DNA of 64,000 bases from Hominisplanchenecus_A murintestinalis (GCF_943193015.1 NZ_CALPCM010000001.1:186001-250000), one strand, 5' to 3'; counted from the first letter of the stretch, positions 9,094 through 18,861 are shown. Program-made: numbers and translations. Notes: generated by a model not told the origin, from the letters alone.

Positions 9094-10026
9094 ATGAAGA
9101 AAATCGGATATGAAATATCAGCTGCAGCAATCCTTTTATTTTTATTCCTGTGCCCCGCCCAGGCGCTTGCGGCGTCCCGGCGGGGGCTGCATCTGTGGTT
9201 TGATACGCTTTTGCCTACTCTTCTTCCATTTATGATTTTTTCAAATATATTAATACGCGCCGATCTGGTACGTCCGCTGGTATCTGTGTTGTCTCCAATT
9301 TTTCACGGCATGCTGCGGCTGAGTCCCGGAGGAACTTATGCCCTTCTGATGGGATTTCTATGTGGTTGTCCTATGGGCGCCAAGACGCTTGCAGATTTAC
9401 GCTTACGGGGCCAAATCACACTGGAAGAAGCACAGTATCTGTTGGGATTTTGTAATAATATTAGCCCTTCTTTTGTTATGAATTTTCTGGTGATGGAGCA
9501 GTTGAAAGCGCCGGACCTTCTTGTTCCTTCACTTGTCATTCTCTATGGGGCTCCGCTGCTTTACGGGATACTGACAAATCCGGCATACCGTCGTACCAGC
9601 CAAAAGATTTCGTCAGATACAAAGGTATGCAGTCTTTCCAGTGCGCCCAAAGAGCCCCTCTGCTTCGGCATGGTAGACAGTTGTATCCTGGATGGTGTAA
9701 CTACCATTGTAAAACTTGGGTGTTATGTGATGCTATTTGCTATTCTGGCAGGTATCATTCAGACGCTTCCGGTTCCTGCTCAGGGGAAGGCTCTGCTGAC
9801 TGCCTTGTCAGAGATTACAAATGGTATTCCGGCTATTATGGAGGGCTTTTCTTTTCCGTCAAATTTTTTGTTTTTGATGGTTATGGTTTCTTACGGAGGT
9901 CTGTCTGCACTTGCCCAGACGGACAGTGCAGCAAAAAACGCACATTTTTCCATTGGGAAATATGTGCGTTCAAAACTTATTACCAGCCTGATAGCTTTGC
10001 TTTTATCTCTTTGCTTTTTAAGCTAA
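9094..10026 (+). CDS. ylbJ: sporulation integral membrane protein YlbJ
   Basis: Multi-pass membrane protein needed for spore cortex formation in Bacillus; the fold is that of nucleoside-recognition/gate proteins. About eight hydrophobic segments are seen, with the conserved GFLCGCPMGAK and CNNISPSF motifs in the N-terminal half. The frame extends 17 codons upstream, but ATG at 9094 follows GAGGAGGGG with a suitable gap and starts the first membrane segment. 310 residues. It is one of only three plus-strand genes in the window and converges on the coiled-coil gene at 10018, overlapping it by 9 nt at the 3' ends. Confidence 0.9.
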   Translation: MKKIGYEISAAAILLFLFLCPAQALAASRRGLHLWFDTLLPTLLPFMIFSNILIRADLVRPLVSVLSPIFHGMLRLSPGGTYALLMGFLCGCPMGAKTLADLRLRGQITLEEAQYLLGFCNNISPSFVMNFLVMEQLKAPDLLVPSLVILYGAPLLYGILTNPAYRRTSQKISSDTKVCSLSSAPKEPLCFGMVDSCILDGVTTIVKLGCYVMLFAILAGIIQTLPVPAQGKALLTALSEITNGIPAIMEGFSFPSNFLFLMVMVSYGGLSALAQTDSAAKNAHFSIGKYVRSKLITSLIALLLSLCFLS

Positions 10027-10623
10027 AGAATCGTCCTGGAAATCTTCCGTTCCGGCGGAACCTGTACTGTAGCTTGCCGGGGCTGCCTGAGGTGACAGTT
10101 CACGGCGGTTTTTATTTACAATATCATAGCAGGACTGCAGCGAATTGATAAAATTATTGTATCTGGAGCCGGCCGTCTCAATCGTGTGGCTCATAATTTT
10201 CTCAAGGTTTTCCAGCATCTCATCTGTGTACTGTAATGCGCCCATACGGATGCTGTTTGCGTCATTCGTAGCATTGTCCAGAATTTCCTGTGCCTGTGCG
10301 TTTGTCTTTTCCAGAAGTTCATTTGACTGCAGGTAAGCTTGCTGCATAACTTCACTCTCTTCCACAAGCTGCTTCTGCTGTGCCTGTGCATCGGCAATGA
10401 GGGAAGCTGCTTTCGTCTGCGCATCAGCCAGGATGGCGTCTTTATTGCTGATAATTTTCTGATAACGTTTAATTTCGTCTGGTGTTTTCATACGGAGCTC
10501 CCGCAACAGCTCCTCCAGTTCTTCTTTGTTTACAACGATTTTCGTAGAGGACAAAGGCTGGAATTTGCAACTGTCTACATATTCCTCAATGTCTTCGATA
10601 ATTTGTTCAATTCTGCTGCTCAT
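10018..10623 (-). CDS. conserved coiled-coil protein (V-ATPase subunit H-like/DivIVA-like helix)
   Basis: A 201-residue, largely helical protein. Residues about 30-150 are rich in A, E, Q and K with heptad-like spacing and repeated AQAQ/DAQ segments, as in coiled coils; the C-terminal 30 residues are Ser/Ala/Gly-rich and disordered. Automated annotation often labels such proteins as ATPase subunit H-like from the coiled coil alone, which I do not regard as a function. It sits 13 nt after coaD and is probably the last gene of an rsmD-coaD transcript. Start ATG at 10623 follows AAGGAGAG. Confidence 0.75.
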   Translation of the reverse strand: MSSRIEQIIEDIEEYVDSCKFQPLSSTKIVVNKEELEELLRELRMKTPDEIKRYQKIISNKDAILADAQTKAASLIADAQAQQKQLVEESEVMQQAYLQSNELLEKTNAQAQEILDNATNDANSIRMGALQYTDEMLENLEKIMSHTIETAGSRYNNFINSLQSCYDIVNKNRRELSPQAAPASYSTGSAGTEDFQDDSLA

Positions 10624-10635
10624 TCTAATCTCTCC

Positions 10636-11130
10636 TTACTTAGTTATATGTTTCCCATACTTTTTACGCATGTGTTCTACGACAACCTGGGGAACAAATT
10701 TTGAAATATCCCCGCCATAAGCCGCTACCTCTTTTACTGTGCTGGAGCTGAGATATGCATACTCCAGACTGGTTGTCAGGAAAATTGTATCGATTTCAGG
10801 ATTCATAATTCGGTTTGTCTGTGCCATCTGTAGCTCATATTCAAAATCCGTGATTGCCCGGAGCCCCCGGACAAGAAAACCTGCATTACAATTTTTAACA
10901 AAATCTACAGATAAGCCGGAAAAAGATTCTACTCGCACATTTCTGATATCTTTCGTGACTTCCAATAGTATCTTAACACGTTCTTCTACAGAAAACAACG
11001 GTGTTTTCGTATTATTGTTCAAAACTCCGACAATCAGCTCATCTACCAGAGCGGAGGAACGCCGTATCACGTCCAGGTGTCCGAAAGTTACCGGGTCAAA
11101 GCTTCCGGGATAAACTGCCCTCCTCATCAT
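10636..11130 (-). CDS. coaD: phosphopantetheine adenylyltransferase
   Basis: Transfers AMP from ATP to 4'-phosphopantetheine, the penultimate step of coenzyme A synthesis. The nucleotidyltransferase motif GSFDPVTFGHLD (residues about 9-20) includes the T/HxGH active-site signature, and RGLRAITDFEYE and LSSSTVKE are the family's later motifs. 164 residues is the usual length. The start overlaps the rsmD stop (ATGATG), and rsmD-coaD is a common Firmicutes pair, supporting the assignment. Confidence 0.96.
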   Translation of the reverse strand: MMRRAVYPGSFDPVTFGHLDVIRRSSALVDELIVGVLNNNTKTPLFSVEERVKILLEVTKDIRNVRVESFSGLSVDFVKNCNAGFLVRGLRAITDFEYELQMAQTNRIMNPEIDTIFLTTSLEYAYLSSSTVKEVAAYGGDISKFVPQVVVEHMRKKYGKHITK

Positions 11131-11696
11131 TTGTTTCCCCCTCTCGCGGCTGGCTGTAAAAATAAGTGGGCATTTGTTTTGTATTCCTTGCGCTGCCGCA
11201 GGATAAATCCGGTGTTTTCCAGAAAATCAAAAGAAGTGTCTTTTGCTGCCTCTACAATAACTATAGAACTCTCTGTAAGCAGCCCGGAAGCAGACAGGGC
11301 TGTAAGTACCCGCTCTTCCCAGCCTTCGCGGTAAGGGGGGTCTATAAATACAAAATCAAAGGGGGGTGCGCCGGAAAGTATATGCAGCGCCGCCAATACG
11401 TCCATTTGCAGAATATCTGCCCTTTCTGCCAGCCTGGTAAAATCCAGGTTTTCACTGATACATTTTGCGGCTTTCCTGTTATTTTCCACAAACACGGCTT
11501 TCGATGCACCGCGGCTGAGCGCTTCAATCCCAATTCCACCGCTTCCGGCAAATAAATCCAAAAAACGGGTTTCATATAACTCGTGCTGAATCATATTGAA
11601 TAATGTTTCTTTGATACGGTCCGTGGTGGGTCTTGTCCCGTCACCTGGAACAGTTTTTAAAGGCAGCCGTTTGGCTGTTCCGGCAATCACTCTCAT
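11127..11696 (-). CDS. rsmD: 16S rRNA (guanine966-N2)-methyltransferase
   Basis: Methylates G966 (E. coli numbering) of 16S rRNA using SAM. LDLFAGSGGIGIEALSRGA is the SAM-binding motif I, and FIDPPYREG is the N6/N2-methylase DPPY motif. The N-terminus MRVIAGTAKR is the family signature, so ATG at 11696 is preferred over an upstream TTG that adds eight residues. About 190 residues. Translationally coupled to coaD. Confidence 0.95.
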   Translation of the reverse strand: MRVIAGTAKRLPLKTVPGDGTRPTTDRIKETLFNMIQHELYETRFLDLFAGSGGIGIEALSRGASKAVFVENNRKAAKCISENLDFTRLAERADILQMDVLAALHILSGAPPFDFVFIDPPYREGWEERVLTALSASGLLTESSIVIVEAAKDTSFDFLENTGFILRQRKEYKTNAHLFLQPAARGGNK

Positions 11697-11731
11697 ATAA
11701 AAATGTCCTGTTCTTGTCAATTTTTAAATAA

Positions 11732-11770
11732 GAAAACTGTCGGATACCGCAAAAGACGGTCAACAGTTTC
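11732..11770 (-). terminator. predicted terminator after the Na/Pi transporter gene
   Basis: GAAACTGT and ACAGTTTTC form the stem, with a weaker inner helix (CCGTC/GCGG), followed on the minus strand by a T-rich stretch. It separates the transporter gene from rsmD. Confidence 0.6.
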
Positions 11771-11811
11771 CTGAAATTTTATAGTTATTATAGATGTTCT
11801 GCAGATGTTTG

Positions 11812-13485
11812 TCAATGTTCTGATATTACATAGCCTGCCAGATTGTATGCATGATCGGAAATCCTTTCCAGATTGCTGATGATGTCCAGGAATACCACGC
11901 CGTTTTCAGGTTTGCAGAGCTGTTTGGAAAGGCGCTCAATATGTTTTTCACGAAGCTCTTCTTCCATACTGTCTACCATATCTTCATATTTTCCAACCTT
12001 GGCTGCTGCATGAATATTTTTTTCTTCCCTTGCCTTAATGGCGAAATCAAAAGCATTGATTACCAGCCCCATGATTTCTGACATTTCGCCGGTGGCTTCT
12101 TCAGTGAACTGAATCATCTTTCCGTCTTTTGTGTCAAGCAGTTCAGCAATATTCTCAGTATGGTCTCCTACTCTTTCAATATCACTCACAGAATAAAAGA
12201 GGTTATTGATAATATTATGCTGTTCTTCATTGAGCGAGAGGTTGCTTATCTGCACCAGGTATTCGGTAATCAGTTTTTCCATCGTGTTAATGGTCTTTTC
12301 TGTCTTATATACGCTTTCAACCTTTTCTTTATCATAATTGAGTACCGCTTCTGATACATTACGCAAATTTTCAAAGGCAATTTTACCCATATGTACTACT
12401 TCAAGAATCGCATTTTCTACGGCAAAGGAAGGAGTCTCCAGAATACGTTTATCCAGATGGCGCAGCGTCAGGCTTTCTTCGCTGTCCGTGCTCTCTGCAG
12501 AACTGCTGTGTTCTTTTACAAGCAGGCCGGAAAGGGAAACCAACTTATCTGCAAACGGGAACATAAGAATCATACGGGCAATGCTGAAACCTGTATGGAA
12601 CATGGAAATCCCTACGCTGTTAATTCCTGCCTGCCCATATTGGGGCATAAACCGGAAGAAGGAGTATAAAAATGTTCCAAATACTACAACACCGATGACA
12701 TTATAGGTGAGGTGAATGGCGGCTGCACGCTTAGCGTTTCGCGACGCGCCAATACTGGAAAGCAAAGCCGTTACACAAGAACCAATGTTGGAACCAAGGC
12801 TGATATAAACGGCGGCACTGGTAGTTACTACACCGCCCGTAGCTGCTAAAGTCTGCAGAACGCCAACGGATGCAGAGGAACTCTGCATAATAGCTGTTAC
12901 GATAATACCAATCGCAATTCCCAGGAACGGATTACTGCCAAATAACTGGAACGCCTGGGAAAAAATAGGAAGTTCCATATAATCTGCGGCTGCACCTTTC
13001 ATAAAATCAAGACCTATGAATAAGAGGCCCAGACCGATAACGATTTCACCAATAATCTGCTTTTTCTGCTTTTTCGAAAACATGATGCAGAACGCTCCGA
13101 ACCCTACCAGGAGCGGTGCATACAATGACGGGGAGATTGCCTTAAAAGTATCGCCCAGCTGCCCTAAGGATACAATCCATGATGTGATACATGTACCGAT
13201 ATTTGCACCCATGATAACGCCAACAGCTTGTCCGAGACTCATAATTCCGGCATTTACAAAACCGACCACCATGACCGTGGTTGCACCGCTGCTTTGTATG
13301 ATTGCCGTAACCAGCATGCCGACAATAACTGCCATGAAACGGTTATTTGTCAGAATACCTAAAAGTTCCTGCATCTTCTGCCCGGTTGACTTTTGTATGC
13401 CGTCGGACATGCTGTGCATGCCATAAAGGAACATTCCCAGTCCCCCCGCAAACAGAAATAGATTCTCTACATCATTTATGGACAT
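11812..13485 (-). CDS. Na/Pi cotransporter family protein with C-terminal PhoU domain
   Basis: NptA/YjbB-type sodium-phosphate symporter-like membrane protein. The N-terminal 320 residues contain two inverted Na/Pi repeats marked by QSSGATTVMVVGFVNAG and QSSSASVGVLQTL, each within hydrophobic helices. The C-terminal 200 residues form a PhoU-like helical bundle with the repeated ERVGDH/ERISDH motif. ATG at 13485 has GGAGGG 7 nt upstream and overlaps the mgsA stop by 10 nt; the open frame continues five codons further. Direction of transport and the ion are inferred from the family only. Confidence 0.9.
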   Translation of the reverse strand: MSINDVENLFLFAGGLGMFLYGMHSMSDGIQKSTGQKMQELLGILTNNRFMAVIVGMLVTAIIQSSGATTVMVVGFVNAGIMSLGQAVGVIMGANIGTCITSWIVSLGQLGDTFKAISPSLYAPLLVGFGAFCIMFSKKQKKQIIGEIVIGLGLLFIGLDFMKGAAADYMELPIFSQAFQLFGSNPFLGIAIGIIVTAIMQSSSASVGVLQTLAATGGVVTTSAAVYISLGSNIGSCVTALLSSIGASRNAKRAAAIHLTYNVIGVVVFGTFLYSFFRFMPQYGQAGINSVGISMFHTGFSIARMILMFPFADKLVSLSGLLVKEHSSSAESTDSEESLTLRHLDKRILETPSFAVENAILEVVHMGKIAFENLRNVSEAVLNYDKEKVESVYKTEKTINTMEKLITEYLVQISNLSLNEEQHNIINNLFYSVSDIERVGDHTENIAELLDTKDGKMIQFTEEATGEMSEIMGLVINAFDFAIKAREEKNIHAAAKVGKYEDMVDSMEEELREKHIERLSKQLCKPENGVVFLDIISNLERISDHAYNLAGYVISEH

Positions 13486-13871
13486 ATCTGCTCCCTCCAT
13501 TCCAAGTCGCCGTTTGCCAGCCCAAGAATCAGCGATTCGGCAGTAGCGATATTGGTTGCAATCGGTATATTGTAACGGTCACAGCATTTTGAAATTTCAT
13601 CAATGCCGGGTTCTTTTCCGCCAGTCACAGGATTGTAAAAAAACAAAACCATATCCAGACTGTTACGGCAAATCATTTCCATCAGCTGCTTATCACCGCC
13701 TAAGGCTCCCGGAAGGAATCTGTGTACTTTTAGATTCGCGGCCTCGTCGATATGTCTCGCTGTTGTCCCAGTTGCGTATAGCTGATGCTTTTCAAGAATC
13801 TTCTTATACGCTACGCAAAAATCTTCCATGAGATTTTTCTTTTCGTTGTGTGCGATTAAGCCTACGTTCAT
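13476..13871 (-). CDS. mgsA: methylglyoxal synthase
   Basis: Converts dihydroxyacetone phosphate to methylglyoxal and phosphate, a bypass of lower glycolysis. The core motifs TGTTARHIDEA, GALGGDKQL and FFYNPVTG are present and the Asp of GGDKQ is the catalytic base of the family. ATG at 13871 follows AGAGGAAAG; the upstream open frame adds eleven residues without homology. About 131 residues, normal. Its coupling to a phosphate transporter gene is noteworthy because the reaction releases phosphate, but that link is only suggestive. Confidence 0.94.
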   Translation of the reverse strand: MNVGLIAHNEKKNLMEDFCVAYKKILEKHQLYATGTTARHIDEAANLKVHRFLPGALGGDKQLMEMICRNSLDMVLFFYNPVTGGKEPGIDEISKCCDRYNIPIATNIATAESLILGLANGDLEWREQICP

Positions 13872-14072
13872 TCTTTCCTCTTTCTGACGCGTATACAGCG
13901 TCATATCGGCAGAGTTGGAAGATTACTTCCACACTTCTTACCTATTATTGTTTTCTCTAACCAAGAGGATTATATCATGATTTCTATAGAAAGGAATAGG
14001 CTTTTTCTCTTTTTTTTTCATTTTTCTGCAAAAACGTGCAGGAATTGCCAGTTTAAAATCTTGAATTTCCCG

Positions 14073-14079
14073 CATACTA
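14073..14079 (+). promoter_or_regulatory. possible SigG -10 element of the SASP gene
   Basis: CATACTA matches the -10 consensus of forespore sigma G and lies 83 nt upstream of the SASP start. The corresponding -35 region is poor, so this is a moderate prediction supported mainly by the gene it precedes. Confidence 0.4.
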
Positions 14080-14161
14080 GAATTGCAACTAACAATTGCA
14101 AATGAAAAAGAAAATGAAAATCCAAAGAAAAAATGTTTCAATTTAAAAGGAGGCGTTAATT

Positions 14162-14380
14162 ATGTCAAACAGATCTTCAAACACAGCAGCAGTACCGGAA
14201 GCAAAGAGTGCTTTAGACCGTTTTAAAATGGAAGTAGCACAGGAAATCGGAGTACCTCTTAAAGAGGGTTACAATGGTGACCTGACTTCTAAGCAGAATG
14301 GTTCTGTTGGCGGATATATGGTGAAAAAGATGATTGAGGCGCAGGAGCGTCAGATGACAAACGGAACTTCTCAGTTCTAA
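14162..14380 (+). CDS. alpha/beta-type small acid-soluble spore protein
   Basis: DNA-coating spore protein that protects the forespore chromosome. The 72-residue sequence has the two family motifs, ALDRFKMEVAQEIGV (residues about 17-31) and GYMVKKMIEAQER (51-63), the helices that bind DNA. ATG at 14162 follows AAAAGGAGG. A strong terminator follows directly. It is monocistronic and divergent from mgsA; expression in the forespore is expected from the family and from a sigma-G-like -10. Confidence 0.95.
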   Translation: MSNRSSNTAAVPEAKSALDRFKMEVAQEIGVPLKEGYNGDLTSKQNGSVGGYMVKKMIEAQERQMTNGTSQF

Positions 14381-14392
14381 GCAGCGCAATAG

Positions 14393-14432
14393 AAAATCCC
14401 CTTCTCTCTAGCCTGAGGGAAGGGGATTTTTT
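14393..14432. terminator. bidirectional intrinsic terminator (SASP gene / sialidase gene)
   Basis: AAATCCCCTTC pairs with GAAGGGGATTT around a short loop, with a T-run on the plus strand and A-run before it, so it can serve both converging genes. Confidence 0.85.
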
Positions 14433-14437
14433 ATAAA

Positions 14438-17400
14438 TTATTTAATCTTTACGGTTTTCGCCTGTCCTTTTTTTGCAAGCAGCTTTTTGTATTTCTTTTT
14501 CTGTGCCTTAGGCACTTTGATTGCAGCTTTTTTGTAAATTCCTTTAAATGCCTTAGCGCCGACTTTTTTCAGCATCTTTCCTTTGATAGTGACAGTTTTA
14601 AGCTTACTGCATCCGGAAAATGCCTGTTTGCCGATATTTCTTACATTTTTTCCGATTGTAACCTTCTTCAGTTTTTTGTATCTGGCAAATGCTTTTGTAC
14701 CAATCTCTGTAATTTGGCAGCTTATATTTTCAAGCGTTACTTTATCCTTTACATTTAAGGATGTAAGCTTTTTCTTTTTCTTTGCGTCTGCGCCAACAAG
14801 AGAAACTGTTTTGTTAACCGCATCCGTAACTTTGTATTTCATTCCGTCTGAGGTCTGGTATATTTTTCCTTTTACAAGAGACGGAATGGATGGTTTCGGC
14901 GGCTGAGGGGCCGGATTCTTTCCGGGATCAGGAGGCGTAACCGGTTTAGGATCCGGCTTCGGACTTGGATTTGGCTCATCCGTTTTTTCTTTAAGCGCGG
15001 TTTTTGCAGCTTCTAATTCTTTCATATATTTTCTCAGCGCAGCAGCGCCATCGCCCTTTTTCAAAGCGTCTTGCAGCTTATTATATGCCGCCTCATATAC
15101 GTTCCAGGATTCAGCCGTATATTTTTCTTTTTCTTCCGGCGTTCCAAGATTCATTTCCTCAAAAATAGAGGTTATTCCTTCTACTGTAAAAGCAAGATTG
15201 TTTTCGGCATCCTGCAGATATGTGTATGCAAGAATTACATCTTTGGACGCAGAAGTTTCTGAAATTGTTTTAGCAGCGTCGAGGGCTTCTGCATAGGCAG
15301 CCCAGGAAGTAATATTGTAGTTCTCTTTCTTTTTCTTTTTACTTTCTTCTATGGCAGCTGCAAGATTCTGTCTTGCCGTCTGTGACATTTCATCCATAAG
15401 TACATGGATATCTTCCTCAGATGTAGAATCATTTCCTGCAACCTCTTTTAAATCAGCCAGCAATGCTGCAGCATTGCCTGTTATGGATGTTCTGCCGCCT
15501 CCACGCGACTCTATACCGGCAATAATACTCAAAAGATCCGTCTTATCTGCTAATGCGTTTGTATCTGCCGTACCTATGATGCGGATTTCTGCGGCGCTTC
15601 CGAAATTATCTCCGCTGTCCAATATGCGGAAACGTACATGGGTGGCAAGCGCTGCCCCTGCCAGTTTTATTGTTTTTACATCGGCGGATTTTGCGCATGA
15701 GCCAACCGTGACCGGAACAAAATCGGTGCCGTTTTTACTCACTTCAATTTGATACTTTTTAACATTTCCGTTTCCTGCATCTGAACGCGGGGTATATTTT
15801 AAGCCGGATACGAGATAGGAACCGCCCAAATCAATAGTAACGTAATGCTTTTCGCGTACGCCATTATCGTCAGGATATTTGGAATGCCAGATTGTGGTGG
15901 TATCTCCGTCCAGCACCAGATCTGCGCCGGCTCCCCCCTGGGCGCTTCCGGCAGTTGCGCTCATTCCGTCAACAGGCAATTCTGTAAAAATCCCGGTTCC
16001 TATTTCACCAACAATAGTTTCCTGCGTCACATGCGGTTTGTCGGTTAAGGTTACGTTATAAATTGTCTCAGCGGCCCCGCCATCCTTGACACGGACGTTT
16101 CCGGTTGCTTTTATGATTCCGCTATCAGAATCTTCTATATCATAGATAAACTCTAACGCGTTTGCGCCATCATTGCCGACAAGAACTGCTTCTTTCAGCT
16201 CATTGCCTACCTGCATTTCCAGGGTAACATTTCCTGCCGCAAATACCTTTTGAGAGAAAGTTACTTTAACTTTTATCTGTCCTCCTGCCGCCAGACGGTC
16301 TGTTTCCATGCCTGCGGCATTCAAAATTGTTGTCGTCAGGCCGGTGGGTGTCGGCGTATTTTCAAAAGTATTACCATCCATAATGTATTCAGGGCTGAAA
16401 GATGTAAACGCTGCGCCAACCATAGCATAGCTCTCATGCTCGTAAATTAAACCAATTAATCCGTTATTCATATAGGTCAGAGAAGAATATAAGTATTTCA
16501 TATCCTCAATGAGTTTCGAATATGCCCAATCCAGCGTATCATCCTCATTTACAAAAGCAATGCGTACCGTACCATGATCTCTTCCGCCGGTCGGGTTTGA
16601 GAAAATAATCGCTTCTTTCTCCTGTCCATCCTGGGGGTCAAGAATCTTTTCCGGGTAATGCAGCGCTGACATCTCACAGTAAGGCTCTTTGATACCAGGC
16701 GCATAAGTTACCTCTCCCCAGCTCTCGCCCTGCGTCGTACTGACTGCCATAGCAACCTCGCTGGTAGCGTTTTTCATAAACTGGATTAAATGCCCGTTAT
16801 TCAGTTCTATAATACAGCTTTCATTCAATTCTCTCGTACTGTTTGTAGAATTCTGCGTTTCGGAAATATCGTTGGGGGAAGCGCCTCTGTGCCAGGTTTT
16901 TCCATGATCATCCGTATACACGTTGTAGGATGAAAAACGGTTGTTCCTATTATTGGAATCCATACAATACGTGGTAAAGATCAAACGGCCGCTCTGAAGC
17001 TGCGCCCCCGCGCCCGGCCCCAGACCAAAGAACGTCATCCAGTCTGCTTTTACATACGGAGTCAGGTCCTTGGGAAGCTCCCATGTCAATCCGTCATCAT
17101 CGCTGTATGTCATCCAGAGATAACAGGTATTGTGCATGGTAAGCTCAGAATTTTTATAAATATTGCCGATTTTCACACCGTCTTTGTACAGGGTGCCCTG
17201 ATCTCTATATGGCGCCGCAGATTCTGTCTCGACCTGGTATGCTGTCACTTCGTTATTGCTGTCATATACAATGCCGTTCTCGCGGACTGTATAAGTATCG
17301 CCGACACTGTCTGTCAATGTCTGGTAATATTTTCCGTCAATCTTGGTATATCCCGTTCCGGGCTGGGCGCCCCATAGGCTTACTCCGTCGCGGAACATAT

Positions 17401-18829
17401 CCACCAGCATATATACCCTGCCATAGTGCGGGCTGTTTTCATCATTATCTACAACCATTTCGGCATCCATAGTATAGCCGTAATTATCTGCTAAATCAAT
17501 GACAGGAATTACAGGCCCCCACGTCTGGCCATTGTCCTCACTTCTCCGTATCACATTGTCAATGACGCCCACATCGCCGGAACCGTCCCAGCGTTTATCA
17601 ATGCCTGCAAATACGGTTCCCGTCTTTTTAGAAGTGACAAGAGCGGGGATTCTATAAGCTACGGAACCGTCAAATCCCGAATTGAAAAGCTCCCTGTTCG
17701 GAGTTTTTATGTATCCGTCCATCTTTTCGGTACCATCCGGATATGTCTGGGAAGCAGTATTCGTATGCAGTTTTGCGATATCTTCACTGCTCAGAGCCTC
17801 ATTATAGAGCTTTAGTTCTGAGAAGTATGCATTTTCACCGTATTTGATAGATGCAGCGCTTACCGTACCGGAAAGCCTGGCGCTGCCGGCCTCGGCAGCA
17901 TCCACATAAACCGTGAACTGTTCCTCTTCCCAGGAAACTGCCAGGTTATGCCACTTTTCAGTGTCCAGTTTCGTATTTGCGACAGCTATCTCTTGCTTTT
18001 CATTTCCGGACCGGATGCCGACTTTGCCGCCTTCTGTATAAATTTCTAAAGAATTATCCATTTCCAAAAGAGTTACTTTCTCTTTTGCGGCAGTTTTCAG
18101 CCGATATACGAAATTTACGCTGCCGTTAGAAATATCCTGTGTTGTTCCAACTCCGTTCAGACCGCTTTGTGGGAGCTTTATATTGAAGATTGGTGCTGGA
18201 AGAACTTTCTTTTTCAGAACTACATTGCGCATAGTCCCATTAAATGTCCATCCGCTTTTACCGCTGTAATTTGTCATACCGCCAAGACTGAAAGTATCCG
18301 GCGTCCATGAAAGATCTTCAATGCAAACGGGGGCGGCCGTTGTCTGAAGTACCGTTTCATCATCCAGGGAAAGTGTTACGCCCCTGTCCTGAGTCAGTTT
18401 CAGTTTCGCTGTATGCCAGTTTCCGTCATTGTAATTCTTTGAGGCTGTCGGAGTGCCGGCATTTGTACCGTCTTTTGTCTCAAATCCAATTTTATTTCCG
18501 TCCCTCACAAAGAATGCCATATATTTCGTAGTGCTGTATTCCAACACTGCCAGGGCCTGGAGCGAAGAAGACGTCGTTTTAAACTCTATGGACCATTCCA
18601 TAGACCCTGTGTCTTGAAAGAAATCCTCTATCCGTTCACTTTTTGTCTGGACAGAGGTGACTGCCGTATCTGTATTTGTGTAATACCGTACGGTTTCCCA
18701 GCCTTCTTCAGTAGTATCAATGGTTCCGTCTTCTGCCGCATAGACGGAAAATTCTGAAATCTGTGCGCTTCCAAGCATTATACATAAACTTAGCAGAAAC
18801 GCAAATGTCTTTTTTAATCCTTTCTTCAT
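14438..18829 (-). CDS. secreted multidomain GH33 sialidase (NanH/NanB-like) with CBM, FIVAR and BspA-type LRR regions
   Basis: Releases sialic acid from host glycans outside the cell. A signal peptide ends near residue 31 (VYAA). Two lectin-like domains follow (about 40-215, CBM40-like; 215-365, LamG-like). The GH33 propeller begins with YRIP near residue 391 and has four Asp-box repeats: SEDNGQTW, SDDDGLTW, TDDHGKTW and STTQGESW, with an insertion domain containing KIGNIY as in NanB/NanI/NanH. Then come a discoidin-like CBM32 (about 950-1080), helical FIVAR-like repeats (1090-1280), a Pro-rich linker and a BspA-like leucine-rich end. No LPxTG anchor. Hydrolytic versus intramolecular trans-sialidase activity cannot be decided here. 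SD AAAAGGAG. Confidence 0.92.
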   Translation of the reverse strand: MKKGLKKTFAFLLSLCIMLGSAQISEFSVYAAEDGTIDTTEEGWETVRYYTNTDTAVTSVQTKSERIEDFFQDTGSMEWSIEFKTTSSSLQALAVLEYSTTKYMAFFVRDGNKIGFETKDGTNAGTPTASKNYNDGNWHTAKLKLTQDRGVTLSLDDETVLQTTAAPVCIEDLSWTPDTFSLGGMTNYSGKSGWTFNGTMRNVVLKKKVLPAPIFNIKLPQSGLNGVGTTQDISNGSVNFVYRLKTAAKEKVTLLEMDNSLEIYTEGGKVGIRSGNEKQEIAVANTKLDTEKWHNLAVSWEEEQFTVYVDAAEAGSARLSGTVSAASIKYGENAYFSELKLYNEALSSEDIAKLHTNTASQTYPDGTEKMDGYIKTPNRELFNSGFDGSVAYRIPALVTSKKTGTVFAGIDKRWDGSGDVGVIDNVIRRSEDNGQTWGPVIPVIDLADNYGYTMDAEMVVDNDENSPHYGRVYMLVDMFRDGVSLWGAQPGTGYTKIDGKYYQTLTDSVGDTYTVRENGIVYDSNNEVTAYQVETESAAPYRDQGTLYKDGVKIGNIYKNSELTMHNTCYLWMTYSDDDGLTWELPKDLTPYVKADWMTFFGLGPGAGAQLQSGRLIFTTYCMDSNNRNNRFSSYNVYTDDHGKTWHRGASPNDISETQNSTNSTRELNESCIIELNNGHLIQFMKNATSEVAMAVSTTQGESWGEVTYAPGIKEPYCEMSALHYPEKILDPQDGQEKEAIIFSNPTGGRDHGTVRIAFVNEDDTLDWAYSKLIEDMKYLYSSLTYMNNGLIGLIYEHESYAMVGAAFTSFSPEYIMDGNTFENTPTPTGLTTTILNAAGMETDRLAAGGQIKVKVTFSQKVFAAGNVTLEMQVGNELKEAVLVGNDGANALEFIYDIEDSDSGIIKATGNVRVKDGGAAETIYNVTLTDKPHVTQETIVGEIGTGIFTELPVDGMSATAGSAQGGAGADLVLDGDTTTIWHSKYPDDNGVREKHYVTIDLGGSYLVSGLKYTPRSDAGNGNVKKYQIEVSKNGTDFVPVTVGSCAKSADVKTIKLAGAALATHVRFRILDSGDNFGSAAEIRIIGTADTNALADKTDLLSIIAGIESRGGGRTSITGNAAALLADLKEVAGNDSTSEEDIHVLMDEMSQTARQNLAAAIEESKKKKKENYNITSWAAYAEALDAAKTISETSASKDVILAYTYLQDAENNLAFTVEGITSIFEEMNLGTPEEKEKYTAESWNVYEAAYNKLQDALKKGDGAAALRKYMKELEAAKTALKEKTDEPNPSPKPDPKPVTPPDPGKNPAPQPPKPSIPSLVKGKIYQTSDGMKYKVTDAVNKTVSLVGADAKKKKKLTSLNVKDKVTLENISCQITEIGTKAFARYKKLKKVTIGKNVRNIGKQAFSGCSKLKTVTIKGKMLKKVGAKAFKGIYKKAAIKVPKAQKKKYKKLLAKKGQAKTVKIK

Positions 18830-18861
18830 GTTCTTCTCCTTTTTAATTTCTTAGTATGTTA

